A stretch of 64,000 nucleotides of DNA, from positions 51,311,858-51,375,857 of the forward strand of contig NC_083598.1 of NCBI RefSeq assembly GCF_020882245.1. Reading direction: 5' to 3'. The stretch is from Rhopalosiphum padi. Taxonomy: Eukaryota; Arthropoda; Insecta; Hemiptera; Aphididae. The stretch's first letter is position 1, and every line of letters begins with the position of its first letter. The translations under genes and the position numbers were made by a program. Shown here one piece after another: positions 1 through 13,958 of the stretch. A model generated the notes under the pieces. That model had not been told where the DNA came from and ran no database searches. It was given only the letters and a program-made list of their open reading frames with translations.

Positions 1-543
1 AGTCGTATAAAAAACTACAAAATAATGACTTAGGGATTAAATAACAGGAACATGTTTTTTTTTTTTTGTTCGACACATTAATTAAATTAATAATAATACT
101 TATAATTATATGATTAACAACAACAAAACGATCACAACGCCTTAGAGATCATCACCCTGGCTCTATTTTTAATTTTTATAATGATGAGTATATTATATAT
201 ATACATATATATATAAATAGATATATTGATTGAGATTAGAATACATTTCTTTTTTTTTCAGTTGTCGAAGTTTTTTTTCTAATAACGACGGCGGAAAGGG
301 AATAATAGTTATTAATGTTAGTGGGTATGGCGGAATTAGATGAGGGTGTTAGAGAAATAGATATATGTATATGTAGTCTAATCGTAATATTATGGCGTAA
401 GCCAGTCATTTTCGAAGTGTGTGTGTGTGTGGTGTGTATACAAATTGAGAGGGTCAAAAAAAAATGGACTGACAGATTCATCAAGAAGTCTACTTAAAAA
501 AAAATATTTATATATATATAATATATATAACTTAATAAACAGT
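1..543 (-). other. Delta 3' UTR / downstream flank
   Basis: AT-rich sequence following the Delta TAG. A minus-strand ATTAAA lies at 173-168 and could be a poly(A) signal; no minus-strand AATAAA was seen between it and the stop. A short TG run lies near 418-440. No coding region recognised. Confidence 0.5.
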
Positions 544-667
544 CTAAACTTGTGTGGCGAAAGAGTGTTGGTCTAAAATCATCGATTTCACGGCCGCTCT
601 TTCGTACTGAAGCTGCTGGTGTATGTTGCGATGATAGTGGTGGTGAGCTTTGACGGGCGATACCTCG
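544..667 (-). CDS. Dl: Delta exon 8: C-terminal tail with PDZ ligand ATQV
   Basis: A strong acceptor (TTGTTCTTCTGTTTCAG) precedes C GAG GTA TCG. With AA of exon 7 it completes Asn765 and reads EVSPVKAHHHYHRN, then a Gln-rich stretch, ERAAVKSMILDQ and the end HSFATQV followed by TAG (546-544). The last four residues ATQV fit the class I PDZ pattern (S/T-x-hydrophobic) and resemble the ATEV end of vertebrate Delta-like proteins. Two lysines (771, 792) are possible ubiquitin acceptors. The phase fit, acceptor quality, GC content and end motif together make this exon very likely, although transcript data are needed to prove it. Confidence 0.92.
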
Positions 668-3600
668 CTGAAACAGAAGAACAAACCCAAAACTTAATAA
701 ATACGTCTATTGGATGGCGTGCAGACATAATAATACAATTATTATTCTGTTGCAGGTACATAGTTGATACAATATTATAATATATGAGTAAAGACGCGGC
801 GCGGCGGCGACGAAGTTGTGTCAAGTCACAGTGTAACGGGCTGATATAAATGAAGTCCTCGACAATATAATAATATAATATTAATAATATATTATTATTA
901 TTATTACCCCGTTGTCGTTTTGCGCCTAGTCATCAACACATTCATCGCGGCTGTACCAGACGACGACGAATAATAATAATTGTGTCTATCAAACACACTT
1001 CCATATTATACTATATATCCATATATAACTGCAATATTGAGCTAGTAGTAATATAGTAGGTGGGTAGGTAGGTAGATACACACATTATGTTATTATTTTG
1101 TACCTATGCTGACGCGCTATCAAGACATTCCGCCGCCGCAACATTAAGACCTCACACACGTAATAATACGACAATACAATATTGTATTCGGCCGATACAA
1201 TAGATACCCGTCGTCAGTATTATAATACAATATGTTTTATATACACACATTCGGACACCGTCACCACCGCGCCCCGCCGAGACGTTTGTTAAAGCAGATA
1301 TACAAAATATATAATAATATACCTACGAGTAAAGTACGTCGCAAAGACGCGCATTACTCGAGGTCCGGAGAACACACGCTTGCTCACGTGCGTACATATT
1401 ATATATGTATTATGTGCATTACGCTTTATTGTTAAACGATAACGTCATACACGGCGAGTATTCGACTCGGGAGGTTTGGGGAACTCATCGTCAAAACGTG
1501 TGTCATTACGACCGCATAAGGTTCGGACTACTTACACATAACGTATATATATAGTACTAAAAAATGTTGAAACATGACGAGCTTATAATATAATATATAT
1601 GCCCCCGAAATCGTTTCATATGAATGACAAAGAAGAATTATAAATAAGACATCATCATCATGAGAGAATAAAATAAAAAAATAATAGAGAAGATTTTTTT
1701 CCCTTGAAACTGGTTTTAAAAAATATATTTGCTGCACGTTAAACCGTCATTTTTTTTATTCGAAGATTTTTAGATTAGGTACTTTTATGTAATGTTGTTG
1801 ATGAAAGTTTACAATATCATTTGAATAATAGAGGAGCATAATATAATGCTGAAGATTATGAAATTGATCTGCTGAATGTATATAGTTTATCGATACTTAA
1901 TTTTTAAGAAATTGCTTCGCTATATTCTTTCATTTTTTTCAACGCGAGTCCCCTCCCCTTTGCCGGGTTTAAGTAGTGACAGCCACCAGCGTATACCACG
2001 ATATTATTACTCATTGTAAAAATATATTACATATTATATGGTGATGCTTACTTATTTGTGTTGTTGCATTGGTTGACGGCGGCCGAGTCGACCGATATGA
2101 CCGATATTCTGCGGTCCAACGCGTTGATGGCGTCCTGTTCCTTGAACGACATACGGTTTTGTCTGTCGGTGTTGAGCAGCTTCTGCCTCTGCAGCGACGA
2201 CGACGATTGGGCCGGCGTCAGCGACGGCTGCTGTTGCATCTTGTTGGGCGCGGCGAAGCACAGCGGTTCCGAGTAAACGTTTTCTCGGGCCGCGGCCGGC
2301 AGCGGGTCCCACGAGTTTCTGATGACGTGAGGGTCGCCCAGCTTGGCCACGCTGTGTATTGAGTTCTGTTCGTTTTGCATTCTCGCGTTCTCGTCGGCCT
2401 TTTTCTGGTCGCGGCGCCGGCGGTTCTTCATGCACAGCACCACCGCGATGGCGGCCAGCACGGCCACTGGCACGGACACGGACAACACCACCATGAGCAC
2501 GCCGTTTACGGACGCCTGCACCATCTCGGGCTGTTCCTGCACCACCGCGGACACGTGCTTGGACCGGTCGCCCAGCGTGGTCGGCCGTTCGTCCGTGCAA
2601 TTGGCACCCGTGTAACCGACTGGACACTCGCACCTGAAACCGCCGTCGCCTCCTCCGCCGGTGGTCACGCACGTTCCGCCGTTTGCACACGGCGACGACT
2701 GTACGCACTCGTTGACGTACCGACTGCAGTCTTTGCCGCCGAACCCTGGCCGGCATGCGCACCGGAAGTCGTTCTTCAGGTTCTCGCACGTACCGCCGTT
2801 GGCGCACGGCTTGGCCACGCAATAGTCCACCACGCTCTGGCATAGGTCGCCGACGTATCCGGGCACGCACTGGCACCGGTAACCATCGGCTTGCGCCTGG
2901 CACGTCCCTCCGTTCAGGCAAGGGTTCTTTTGGCAGTGGTCGGGCAAGTGGCAGTGGGCTCCCGCGAACCCAGGCGCGCACTTGCAAGTGTAACTGGAAC
3001 TGTCTTTGCTTGGCACGCACGTCGCCCCGTTTCGGCAGGGATCCGGCTGACAGTGGTTGGTCGTCTGGTGGCAGGTCGGTCCGGAAAAACCGATCGGGCA
3101 ATGGCACAAGAACCCGTTGCCGTTGTTGTTGTTGTTGTTGCTACCGGTTCCGGTTCCGTTGTTGTTGGTTTTAGCGGTGTTGACGCAAGTGCCACCGTTT
3201 CCACACGGCGAACTCGCACAAGCCGGCTGCGTGGATGTCTCGCATCTGACGCCCTTCCATTGGCTGGGACACGCGCAACTAGAAACGGATCCGGTTTTCT
3301 GCGGAAACAATACACAAAACGTTTACCATTAGAACCGGATACTATAATAATATGCGAATTTTATTCATTGCGCCAATGGACAGCGGACGGCAGTAAAATT
3401 AATACACAACCCTTTATATATATAGAGTGCACTTATATGGATATAATAGATTCCATTTTTATTTTATGTATAAGTTATAAACAATATAATAACTGTATTT
3501 TACGCGTGTAATACAACAGAAATTTAAAACTATTTAATTTAATCTAGAATTGATTGGCCTATGTTTAGGTTATGTTGTTCCTAATAAATTGATCGGTACA

Positions 3601-4692
3601 TTATGCGGTAATATTACGGGCAATACAAATTATTCGATGCTCACCTTGCACGTGCCGCCGTTGAGGCATGTAAGTCCGGTGGAACAGTCCATTCCCGGTT
3701 TGCTGGACAGTCCCAAGTCGACGTTGCACTCGGGACCGGAATATCCGGGGGCGCATGAGCAAGTGTACAGGCCCTGTCCCGTATTGAAGCACGTGCCGCC
3801 GTTCTTGCATGGCGCGTGGTTGGTGCAGTAGTTCAAATCCTGGTTGCAAAACATGCCACCCCATCCTTCTTTGCACAAACACTGCCACGGTTTTTGGCAA
3901 TAACCATTCACGCAACCCGGATATATCTGACACTGGTCACATCTGGCTCCTGTCCAGCCCGCGTGACATCTGCGAAGGAGAAGAGAAAAAAACACGAGTT
4001 TTTAGCAATTGTCGTTGTTTTTGATGCTGGTTGTGCAGGTACGAATCGAAGTTTGGTGGGCTAGGCGGGGGCGGCGGCGGTGGTGGTGGTGGCTAGATGA
4101 AGGTTCGCGACGAGCGGGGATGGGGCAGGGGAGTTCGAGAGACGCGGAGGAAATAACGTTTAAATATTATATATTCTCGGCGCGCTGATTGAATCAGATA
4201 AATAGCCGCAGCACGATCGATCCATAAATAAACAACAGGAACGATAGTGTATATATATGACGGTGACCGGTTATGTGGGAGAGGTGCTGGGGTTAAGGTC
4301 GTCGGATATATGGATGGCCGTGAACCAGTCGGAGACTTTTAATTACCGACTCGAAAAAAAAAAGAATACTAATAATATATATACATATATAGATATACAT
4401 GTATAAAATGGAAAAACGACAGCATATAAAGAAGACTTATGGACTCGTATGTTTATATTATATTATATAAAAGGTTTGCAGTAGGTATATTATACATAAT
4501 ATTATACTCACTGGCAGGTTCCCGGAGTCATACACGTTCCTTTTTTCTCGTCACAGCCAGGTGCGCAGATCGCTGTAAAAAAAAAAAATATATAAATAAA
4601 AATTGAATTCAAAATTCAAAACGTTTAAAAAAAATTTTCCATACACATTATATTCAATAATGCTCGGTGCATTACGCGTTGTGTAAAGCGGG

Positions 4693-4739
<47 letters not shown>

Positions 4740-7029
4740 GTATTTCGTTTGCAGGAGAGCTTTATATTCAATTTTTTTTTATTTTACCCCGAGCCGGGAG
4801 TGGCGAAACCGGAACCCGGCAGATGTTGTCCGACTCGACGAGGGGCTCGCGCGGATGGTTTTTCGGCGTGTGTGCAGTTAATACGCACTGCCGCTGCAGA
4901 GCAGGGGGACAAGTGGTCGCCAAGCGCGTTTTGCAGCTGCCACCCCGGGGCCAATGGGTTTTTGTTGTTATGTCAGAACTAGTAAATACACTGCAGCACA
5001 GCACCCCGTATGTGTATGTGTGCAGCGGACACTATTGTTCCCCGCTGGGAAAACGCGGGGCGGCCAACACGCGATAAATCGCGGCCGAGGAAAATTAAAA
5101 TAATATAATAATATAGGAGGTACCAATATGATATAAATATTAAAATGTATATTATAACATACGAATGTATAAAATACAAGGGCAATAGGTATAGTGATGA
5201 TGATATGGTGATATTGCGAGTACGCGGCGACGACGATTGCGAGCATATAAAGCAGCCAAGAATGTTATGGCGGTGGCGGGGGATAACGCGCGCCCGCGCC
5301 GGTGAGACTTAATGCGATTTTCGTGACCGGTCGGCAAGAATTTTTATACATGAATAATATAATATATATATATCTGTGTTTGCTGATCTTGTTTCCAAAC
5401 GTTATGAATGGCGACAAATTGCACGGGTTCTGAAACGTAATTACTCTCTTGTGGGATCCACCGCCGCCGCCGCCGCGATCGCGGGAGAGAAATACAATAT
5501 AATATATAATATAAATGCACATTATACACACACACTCATATATATAAACATATATAATATAAATAAATAAAACGAGGAAGGAATCGGAGATGGATAGAGA
5601 AAGAGAGAGAAGGATAAAAAACAAAAACCGGTAACTGGATATACAGAAACAATGGCGTTTAATAATCGTTCGTATAAACGGTTCTGGTGGTCGACGGCGG
5701 CGGAGCGGGCGAAGCGATCGGGACCGACATCGGCGGGTAACCGATACCCACCGTGTAATTACAGGCTATCTCTCCGGCTCGTCTGTGTGTGTGTGTGTGT
5801 GTGTATATGATTATTGTGTCACCGGTTATAAGAACTCGTGTGCGGCAGCGGACGTAGCCCCAGTGGTCGGAAACTTTCGATCGTCAGTTGACTGTGCAGA
5901 GACCGTGCGGAATAAAATTAAATATATTTTTCGCCCAAAAACCACATAAACGACGACGACCAAATCAATCGGCGGAACGATCCGATTATTAAAGACGCGG
6001 TCGGAAATGATTACAATAAATCGTAGTCGTCGTCGCCGCCGCAACCGCTACCGCCTGTCCGCGGGACCGAGAAAGAGTCGTAAAACGCGACCGAAATTCG
6101 CTCGTAAAAACTAGCCGTTCGCCTCGTCATCGCCCCCTCCACCACCACCGCCACCCCAACTGACTCCTATACCGAATATGTAATTATTGTCGTCGTCGTT
6201 GTCGTCGGCCGTGATTTATTAACGTCGCACATAAATAATACATTTTTTCCTATATATGTAATATATAATATTAATAACGTATTCCACGCGTACGCATAAG
6301 AAAAAAAAAACTGTCGCGCGCGATGTGAGTCATGTGCTCGTACGGTATTTTTTATTATTATTATTCGTGTGTAAAACAAAAGGAGCATAATATAAAAAGA
6401 GATTGTGATCGGCGGCGGCGTCGAGGTATGTATGCCGGTCGGTCGCGGCCACGGCCGCCCGTTTGAGAACCACTGAGCGCATAACAACCTGACAGGCACA
6501 CACGGCGCGCGAGAGAAGCCCATAGCTATGGAACGAACGTTACCGTGGGAACCTGGAGGACTACCGGAGCGGCGGCGTGTCCGAGAGACGGAACCACCAC
6601 TGCCCGTGCACAAAAGGACTGGCAAGGCAACGACGGCGGCGGCGGCGACTACTACTACGACTACTACGACTACTACTACTACTACTACTTCTTCACTACT
6701 ATTAATATTACTACTACTACTACTACTACTACTACTGCCGAGACGACGACGAGAATCCGCGCGACGGAAGGTTGACCGGAGCGACGGCGGCGGCCCGTCG
6801 CCCGTCCAGCGATGGACGGGACGACTACAACACCACTCATCATCATCATCATCATCATCGGATACCGATAAATTATACATAATACATATAAAACGCATGC
6901 CGGACACTACCACTGCTGCACGGCACGGTTAATTTTACAATTTTCCTCCTTCTCCTCCTCCTACTTCGTAATACCATTATTATTATTATTATTATCGTCA
7001 TCGACGAGCGGGGTACAACCTATTATCTC

Positions 7030-7061
<32 letters not shown>

Positions 7062-8344
7062 CATCGTCGGACACACGTATTAAAACGCATATTATTACAT
7101 ATTATTATAAATATAAAGATCGGTGTTGTGTTAGAAGGCAAAACAATGAAATCGCGTCCACGCAATCATAATGTAATACGTTTTCCCTTTTTATTCATTT
7201 TAATTAGTTACTCCCCGACAACAAATTTAATTTCGAAACGAAAAATGCGCCGCCCGTATATATACCTAATCGTCCTAGGAGGGTATACACGACCGACGAA
7301 AACACGCCTCCGTCTCGCTATATGTATATGACTAAACGCGCGTCGTAATAACATTAAAATAATTTAAACGCACGGTCGCTCAACAACACGGGTTATGTGT
7401 CTAGGGATGGGTCGAACTTCGATTTTCTAGAATATTTTGAACTTTCAATTATTTTTAAACGTATACACGTTATTTATTAATCCGTTTTGATTTTAAACAA
7501 AATTATACCATGAGAATTATGAGAAATAAAAACAGTATATTGGACTTATAGTGCTCAAATTGTTTGAGACTTCGAGGACTCGTCGTTCCCATAGTTACAC
7601 AACAATTTATACACGTACAATACAATGAGATAAACACGTACCTTTGCTGCAATAGCTGCCCGTCCAGCCTGGCATGCATATCATATCGCCGTCGTCCGAG
7701 CACAGATAATGTCCGAAGTTGTCATCCCTAGGCCGGCAAAATTTGGCGCACCCATCGCCGTGATAGTTGTCCTCGCATCGGACCCTGTGCTCGTATACGA
7801 GTCGCGAACGGACGCCGCCGGTCGATCCGGCGTACTCCTGTTGTACCCATCCGTCGCTGAGTTTCAGGAATCGTTGATCCGTGATCCGAGTGATCAGAGC
7901 AGAACCGTTGGTCGTTCCTGCCGATAAATAAAAAAAAAGCGTCAATTAAATTATACATAAATTAAAAAGTAATTAATAATATTAAATTTGGATTGAGATT
8001 ATGATGTAATACATTTTTTTTATCCGGTGTCTTATAATGTTGCATCGTAAGTTTAGTGAGAAACGTGTTTTAGAAGGTTCTAATAAATTTTACTATACAT
8101 TTTTTTTATTGAATTTTACACGATTAATTTTTGAAGTGGATGTAAATAGTTGTTATACGAAATGTATTAGTAATCCATTATTATTTTAAAGCATTTTTTT
8201 TTTATATGAATCTTTTGCGATTTTTTAGAGTATAAACTCTCAGACCTAATAATAATAATAATAATATATAAAAATATGTACAATAAAACAATGTGTCGTG
8301 TGTAAAAAGTATTTGGTTCTCATATATATGTGCGAGCGAGCTCG

Positions 8345-8378
<34 letters not shown>

Positions 8379-11300
8379 ACGACGAACGGGAGGAGGCGCC
8401 GGCGGACGAACGCGGCAGACACGTCGGCAGAGGCACCGTGGGAGAATAAGACGGTCACCCACCGCCCAACAATTGGTCACACACACACACACACGCGCGC
8501 GCGCGCATAATACTTACACACGCACACACACCGTATGAATGCTACGTGCCTACCGTTTTCTTCGGCCGTTTCTAACGTCCGAATAAAATGGAATAATAAT
8601 AATAATAATAAAGAGCCAATACAGCACAAACAACAAAGTGATTTCGATTCTCCAATAAGCCACGCGGCGGCGGCGTCGGCTACGGGTATTATATATTTAT
8701 ATTAATAATAATGGAAATATTTCGAAAATGACGTGTTTTCGGTGTCATCACTGTACGCAGCATCCTCGACGACGACGTTTTATTTTCGGTACCTACATAA
8801 ACGTTTCCGGGCGCCCGGAATTCCTATTATTTCCAACGATTTCCGTATATATTTCCGTGACGAGATTATTTCTGGACCCGTCGTATTTTATATCTCGCGG
8901 GGATGAGACACCCGCGGGGTCCGGGGCTTGGCTCGGGATCAAAACGGGAAAAACAAAAAAAAACCCGAGAAACGACGAAATAAAAGGTCTATTATAAAAT
9001 ACGCACATATATATCTGAAAAAGGGTGGCGGGGGAGGGAACTACGATGAAGCGGCTTCTCGGCGGCTGCATGCGATAGCAACAGCAGCAGCAGCGGGGAG
9101 AAAAAGAAAAGAATTCCCGTCGACGACGTCTGGTCCGGATTTTATTCTACGACAAAAGCGTTGAAATTTATGCGCTTCGCGATTACCCTGCCGCCGCCGC
9201 AGCGAAGAATACGACATGCATTTTTTTCTTCTTTTTTTTTTTGTCCAACAGGCACACACAAATCACACAAAAGAACACGGGAACGCGCGCGCCTATATAT
9301 ATTTATACATTATACGCATACGCGAGATGAATTTTAAGAATAATTGTGTATATACGCCGCCACCCTTTTCGATTTCGTCCGACGACGTTCGGCGTTTCGC
9401 GAGCCAAACAATTTCTTCCCATGATTTCGTCGCACCAAAAAATCCGGAGAATTATTATATTATACACATACACAGGACTCTATTCGAAACGACTGCAACG
9501 TACCTATGTACCGGGGACGGAGCCAACACATACACACACAACCTCCCCTCCCCCCACCCACAAGCGTCCGGAGTTTTTTTTATTTTTTCATTTACCGCCG
9601 CTATATAGCAAACAAAGATAAATAAACAACGCTGCAGCAGTATATATAATAATATAAAATTATGTAATAATAATAATAATAATATATTACTCAATCGTAA
9701 AAAAATTTAAACGTTTACGCTTTTTTCCAGAATAAATATTGATGCACAAACAGACACCACCATCACCACCATACGGATCTTATCATAACGCACGACGATG
9801 TCGATAAGTCACTTTGGAGCGGCGGCGTTTGAGTCACCACTGGAGTAGTACACGATATTTTTATTATTATTATTATTATATATAAACGATAAAATGTGTT
9901 TTCACATGTGCCGTATACTATACACGACGACGACGACGTATATTAGTATTATTATTATTGTGCCGGTCGTCGTTAATATAAAACAGCCGAGCCGAACCGG
10001 AAATAAGAGTAGGTAATTAAGACATTTAAATTCACAAGAGTAGTTTGTGTCAAATCTTTGTCGTCGTCGTGCAGTGCCAGCGCGCTTACGGACTTGTCGA
10101 TTTAATGTCGTGTTTTTATGAATGGAACACGGCGGGGCCCAAGGTCGCGAATGGCCGCGATTTTACTATAATATATACGCGTATATTATATTCTACGTAT
10201 ATAAATATATAAATGTGCGCGCGTACGACTCGTGGGAAAACGGATACACCGAACAGGTGTTGTTTGTGACTTGTACAGAAGGGTAGGACACATATATTTC
10301 GAGGGCGTGCGGAGTGTATAGGGTTTCTGGGTATATACGTTGCACATACACACCCACACACACAGTACAGACGACCCTACTGACTCAGAAACATAATATT
10401 TTTTTCGACATTTACCTACGACGCATAATAATAATAATAACATTATGTATAGGATCGTATAAGAGATCACACGCGGCCGAGCGCGCACTAGATAATCGTA
10501 AAAATAAGACGTAATACGTGGGTAGGAAGTGTTATGTTCGGTACTTAAAACAAACCGATTCGTTATCGTTAAAAAATATAATATAATATGTACCTGAATT
10601 TCTTGCCGACGACGGTTCGTGCCACGCTTCCACGATGAGTGAGAATGTACCCTGTAAACAAACAAAAAGACATAATTTAACGTAAATGTTTTAAAACGAG
10701 AATTTTTTTTGTACCACTTTATATGATTATCACATAAATAATATTTTGTTATATGCACTAGCGTTTAAGCTAAGTGGTAAAGTCATATTATTATAATTAT
10801 AGCAAGACCCGTGCATATTTAATAATTTGTAATATCATTATTATTATCACGAAATACCATTAAGGTAGGCGTTTTCGATTATAAATCGATACTGAAGTAA
10901 ATAATGCAAAAAAAAAATCAAGTAATTAATCGCGTTGCTTACAGAAATAGCCCGCATGCAATAACAATGTTAGTGTATCTAGTTTTGATCGTGTAAACTG
11001 TTGATGGAGTACAATCGTCGTCGGTTTGGCGTGTACCGCGCGCCGTAGCAGACGACCATAAAAAAATAATAATAATGATGATATAACGATAGTATATATA
11101 ATATTATATAGTGGGCTTATTTGAAGTAGTAGTATACATATATAGTATTGAAAGAACTATTGTAATTCTCCGAGGTTTGTTTCGGGACAATAAAAATAAC
11201 GAAGAAAACCTATCCTTTCTCACATATTATTATTATTATTATACACAGAGAGAGGTGCATTGACAAGCAGCAGTCTGCAGGTAAAGGAGATCCTAATAAT

Positions 11301-11622
11301 AATAATTCCAATAATGAAAAGATCGATTAATTTTTATTCGTCCGTACAACACACGCCCATCGCGCGCAGCCGCAATTATTTTAACAATCGGATACCCTCT
11401 AATTGCCAGTCGTGTGACAGGTAATCTCGAAATATTTCCGAACCAATTAAAATATCCACCTGTATTATAGTTGTAGACGATGATGACTTTCAAAGGAGGA
11501 ACAGAAAAAAAGTAGCGCCAACAGACTGACTGACTGACACACACACATACACCCAACACATCATGGAGAGAGAGAAAAATATCGTAACGTACTCGAACTC
11601 GTTTTCCGAGTGTACTATATTA

Positions 11623-11660
<38 letters not shown>

Positions 11661-13918
11661 GATCGAATAGAGACGCGCAGTGGCAATAAGCATCTGAATT
11701 TGTGCCATATGGGAGATGAAGCGCATATAAGCTTATCGATTTCTGTCATACATATTACATTATAACAAATGCACCCCTTCCGGCTTCCACAACTCCCCGT
11801 GGAAATCGGTCAGCTTCCACTACCCGAACACCAAATGGACCGCAATGCCGTAGTGTATTATTTCCCCAGTGAGATGACACGCATGAGTCACATTGATGCA
11901 GCAGCAGTTAATCCTCCCTCATGTAAAGCTTTCGAACTTTAAGCGGATATCTATTATATACACGCCGAATTGTTTAATCTAACGAAAAATCGTGATTTTA
12001 ACGAGTAGGCGTTCCGTCCAAGGAGAGCTACTAATTTTCTAGCACGAAATAAAACCAGTTTTAATCAATAGTGCGTGATAAGATCTAATTAAAAAAAATC
12101 AAACGTATATGTATAAATAAATAAAATAAAAAATATAATAAAACGGGAGCGATTTTAACATAACATACAATATTCGAAACTGGTATTTATGACATCGAAT
12201 GTACAGAGAAATACACGAACGGTGGTTTGAGTTCCCAGTGTGTTTATCGTGTATTCTACCTATATATAATATATGGCCGAAGAATATTACGAGAACGGGA
12301 AAAAAACTCCCATAATTTCTACCGTTCCTGACAGGTTTTGATTTCACACTCCCTGGGTATCTGCGTCGCACCAAATCGCACGGGCACATTATTATTATAA
12401 TATTATGTACGCGCCTCGTAAAGGGTTTTTTTTTCTCCCGTCCGTTGTTAGCATTTTTGAAGGTTAAGGTCTCTCCCCGGGACGTAACGGTAAAACGGTC
12501 CGCAGCCGCGCCGGGGAGGATTTATTATCTCAGATTCCGCTACCCCTAAACGCGCACATAATACGTTAAATACGTATAGGTATAGGACAGGGTGTGGCGC
12601 ACAAAAGAAAAGGCTTCTGGAAAAAACATATAACATACAAACATGGTATATTGGTATGGTACAGTAATATAATATATCTATTGCAGTAATCCAGCGTGAT
12701 GAACCCCGACGGCGGATACCTACCTAGTCATATACCAGAGCAGGTCAACCCTTTTGTTGGAAAACAAGACAAGACAATCTCTCGAATATTTATGCGCACA
12801 TATGCTATATAATATAATAGTATTTAGTGTGTGTGTGTGTGTCATGTGTGTGCGGGCGCTTACAATACACACGGTATGTGTGCATACGTAGATCCCATTT
12901 ATCTTATCCCTCCGGAATAATATAATATTATAGGTTTCCTGTGGCGAGACGAAGGAGGAAGCGAACGACAATAATATTATAGCACAAGACTGTCGCCGCC
13001 ACCTCCTCTTCCTTGTTCCGTATGATATTATTATTGTGTTTGCGCGCGGAAACGTCGTGTACGTGAGTACACGTATTATACACACGTATAATACACGTAC
13101 CTCAACAATACACTGGAGCAACGAGATATATGGATGCTTTGAGGTAGGGTTAAGATTTAAATGCTCATTGCTCATTATTCTTTTAATGGTAACTGACATA
13201 CATGAAAATCGTGGTTTTGGTACAATTTTTCTCACGTCTTGTCTAATGAATTAAATTTAATGTTTTTGAAATCTTTTCGAATATTTAATCTCAATAAAAT
13301 GTAGTTATACCAAGAATCTAACGAAATTTTATTGTATTATATCCCCAGTCAAATGATATACTTCAAATTTCAATGAAGAATGTTTGTTAAAATTTAAAGA
13401 CTGTATATAACTATAATAATATGTTTATTTATATTAGTTTTATTTAATGCATTCTACAAGTGTATATTTATTAAACATTTTAGAACATAATTGCAATTTC
13501 TATAAAGTTTTAGTGTATTCTTACCGGCCATGTGAAATTGAAGTGGAACGCTATTGGCGTGGCATTGGCCGGTAGCGTCAGACTGTTCTCGCCGAGCACG
13601 GGAGTGACGACGTCACCAAACGTGCACGTGGAGTTAACGTTTATGTTGGTCTCGTAATGTTTCAGGCACGCCCGGAACTTTGTCCGGCACGGCGTGCCGC
13701 ACACACCGCCGCAGCACAGACCCGAAGCTTCTCGGCCCAGCTCATTGCTGAACGATTTTATCCGCAGCTCGAACACGCCATTGCAACCCACCTATATAAA
13801 CAACACAGATATTTCATTAAATTCTATTAGCATACTACTTATTTATTTATTTTTCCAAACAGACATATCGTCACGCGAAAATACGCGACTACCGTACGAA
13901 AACGAATGCGTATACGGT

Positions 13919-13958
<40 letters not shown>

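Larger units (their letters stand above)
4573..7641 (-). other. Delta intron 4
   Basis: 3069-bp intron, donor GTACGT at 7641, acceptor TTTTTTACAG ending at 4573. It holds GC-rich patches and many microsatellites (listed separately) and a perfect CGTGGGAA at 6544-6551. Long open frames here are made of triplet repeats or GC-rich low-complexity sequence; I see no credible exon. Confidence 0.9.
7918..10593 (-). other. Delta intron 3
   Basis: 2676-bp intron, donor GTACAT at 10593, acceptor ATCGGCAG ending at 7918. It contains opposing TG and CA runs (8346-8376, 8478-8494) and a CGTGGGAA octamer at 10231-10238. No exon recognised. Confidence 0.9.

Noticed and set aside
2048..2050. TAA as the normal end of Delta
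   Set aside because: It lies inside a GTAAGC donor, and a phase-matched exon with a strong acceptor and a PDZ-ligand end exists downstream; kept only as the end of a possible retained-intron form.
2058..3511. Several plus-strand and alternative-frame open frames of 70-350 codons over the large GC-rich exon
   Set aside because: They are antisense or shifted shadows of Delta exon 7, rich in Arg/Pro/Ala with no domains; the Delta frame explains the region fully.
4667..5077. 136-codon plus-strand open frame
   Set aside because: Starts through a TA repeat (IYIYIY) and has no coding signature; lies in intron 4 of Delta on the opposite strand.
6167..6913. 248-codon minus-strand open frame
   Set aside because: Made of poly-Asp, poly-Ser and poly-Val runs from triplet repeats, inside Delta intron 4, with a conflicting frame on the other strand.
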